In this document: positions 5,821-5,853 of the stretch, in pieces
How the letters are laid out: the number at the start of each line of letters is the position of its first letter
How positions within the stretch are numbered: the stretch's first letter is position 1
From: Thermoplasmata archaeon
GTDB lineage: Archaea; Thermoplasmatota; Thermoplasmata; Thermoplasmatales; Thermoplasmataceae
Assembly: GCA_021797025.1 (NCBI GenBank)
Contig: JAKAAK010000204.1
Span: forward strand, 1 to 5,853
DNA: 5,853 nt
Direction of reading: 5' to 3'
Translations under genes and position numbers: made by a program
Notes under the pieces: generated by a model
Databases searched by the model: none
The model's input: only the letters and a program-made list of their open reading frames with translations
What the model was told of the DNA's origin: nothing

Positions 5821-5853
5821 TAACGGGTATTTTTCTCCGTACTTCATTAACAG
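5814..5853 (-). repeat. Inverted repeat, terminal copy at window end (fold-back junction)
   Basis: The reverse complement is identical to 5281-5320 over all 40 bases up to the window end, so the true repeat could extend further. It replaces the sequence that should encode the ACS C-terminal domain and supplies the premature TGA at 5818-5820. The junction lies at or near the CATG at 5814-5817. Confidence 0.95.

Noticed and set aside
1..5853. CRISPR array, tRNA or rRNA genes, or a defence or toxin-antitoxin system
   Set aside because: I saw no regularly spaced repeats, no tRNA-like cloverleaf with a TTCRA arm, no rRNA motifs and no defence-type protein motifs.

Overview
The window looks like chromosome of a thermoacidophilic euryarchaeon, most likely one of the Thermoplasmatales (Ferroplasma, Acidiplasma, Picrophilus or Cuniculiplasma-like). 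The reasons are the low GC content, heavy use of ATA, AGA and AGG codons, leaderless genes with a TTTAAATA-type TATA box about 25-28 nt before the ATG, and a dehydrogenase remnant resembling the Thermoplasma aldohexose dehydrogenase. No genus can be fixed from the sequence alone.

Layout. Positions 1-467 are the 5' part of an IS256-family (mutator-type) insertion sequence read on the minus strand. It appears to have inserted into an IS110-family element, of which only the 3' half survives (about 468-965, plus). A non-coding strip with two small palindromes follows (966-1083). Next is a minus-strand two-gene operon with a 4-nt ATGA overlap: a double-SIS sugar-phosphate protein (3005-2064) and a BadF/BadG/NAGK-type sugar kinase (2067-1084). 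Their pairing suggests use of an amino sugar or similar sugar: phosphorylation, then deamination or isomerisation. Positions 3092-3826 hold an IS1634-like (COG5421-type) transposase cut off after about 210 residues. It abuts, tail to tail, a decayed short-chain dehydrogenase fragment (about 3784-3970, minus) that still has its promoter. A 230-bp intergenic region with several palindromes leads to an acetyl-CoA synthetase gene (4234 onward, plus) with its own leaderless promoter.

Most notable point. The acetyl-CoA synthetase frame ends early because the last 40 bases of the window (5814-5853) are an exact inverted copy of 5281-5320, inside the same gene. This fold-back is typical of an amplification or assembly chimera at a contig end, or less likely of a real inverted duplication. 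The missing C-terminal domain should therefore not be read as biology without checking. The window starts inside an insertion sequence and ends inside an inverted repeat, so it may be a whole short contig.

Overall this is an IS-battered accessory region holding one intact operon (kinase + SIS protein) and one functional-looking metabolic gene (acs). I see no defence system, CRISPR array, tRNA or rRNA.
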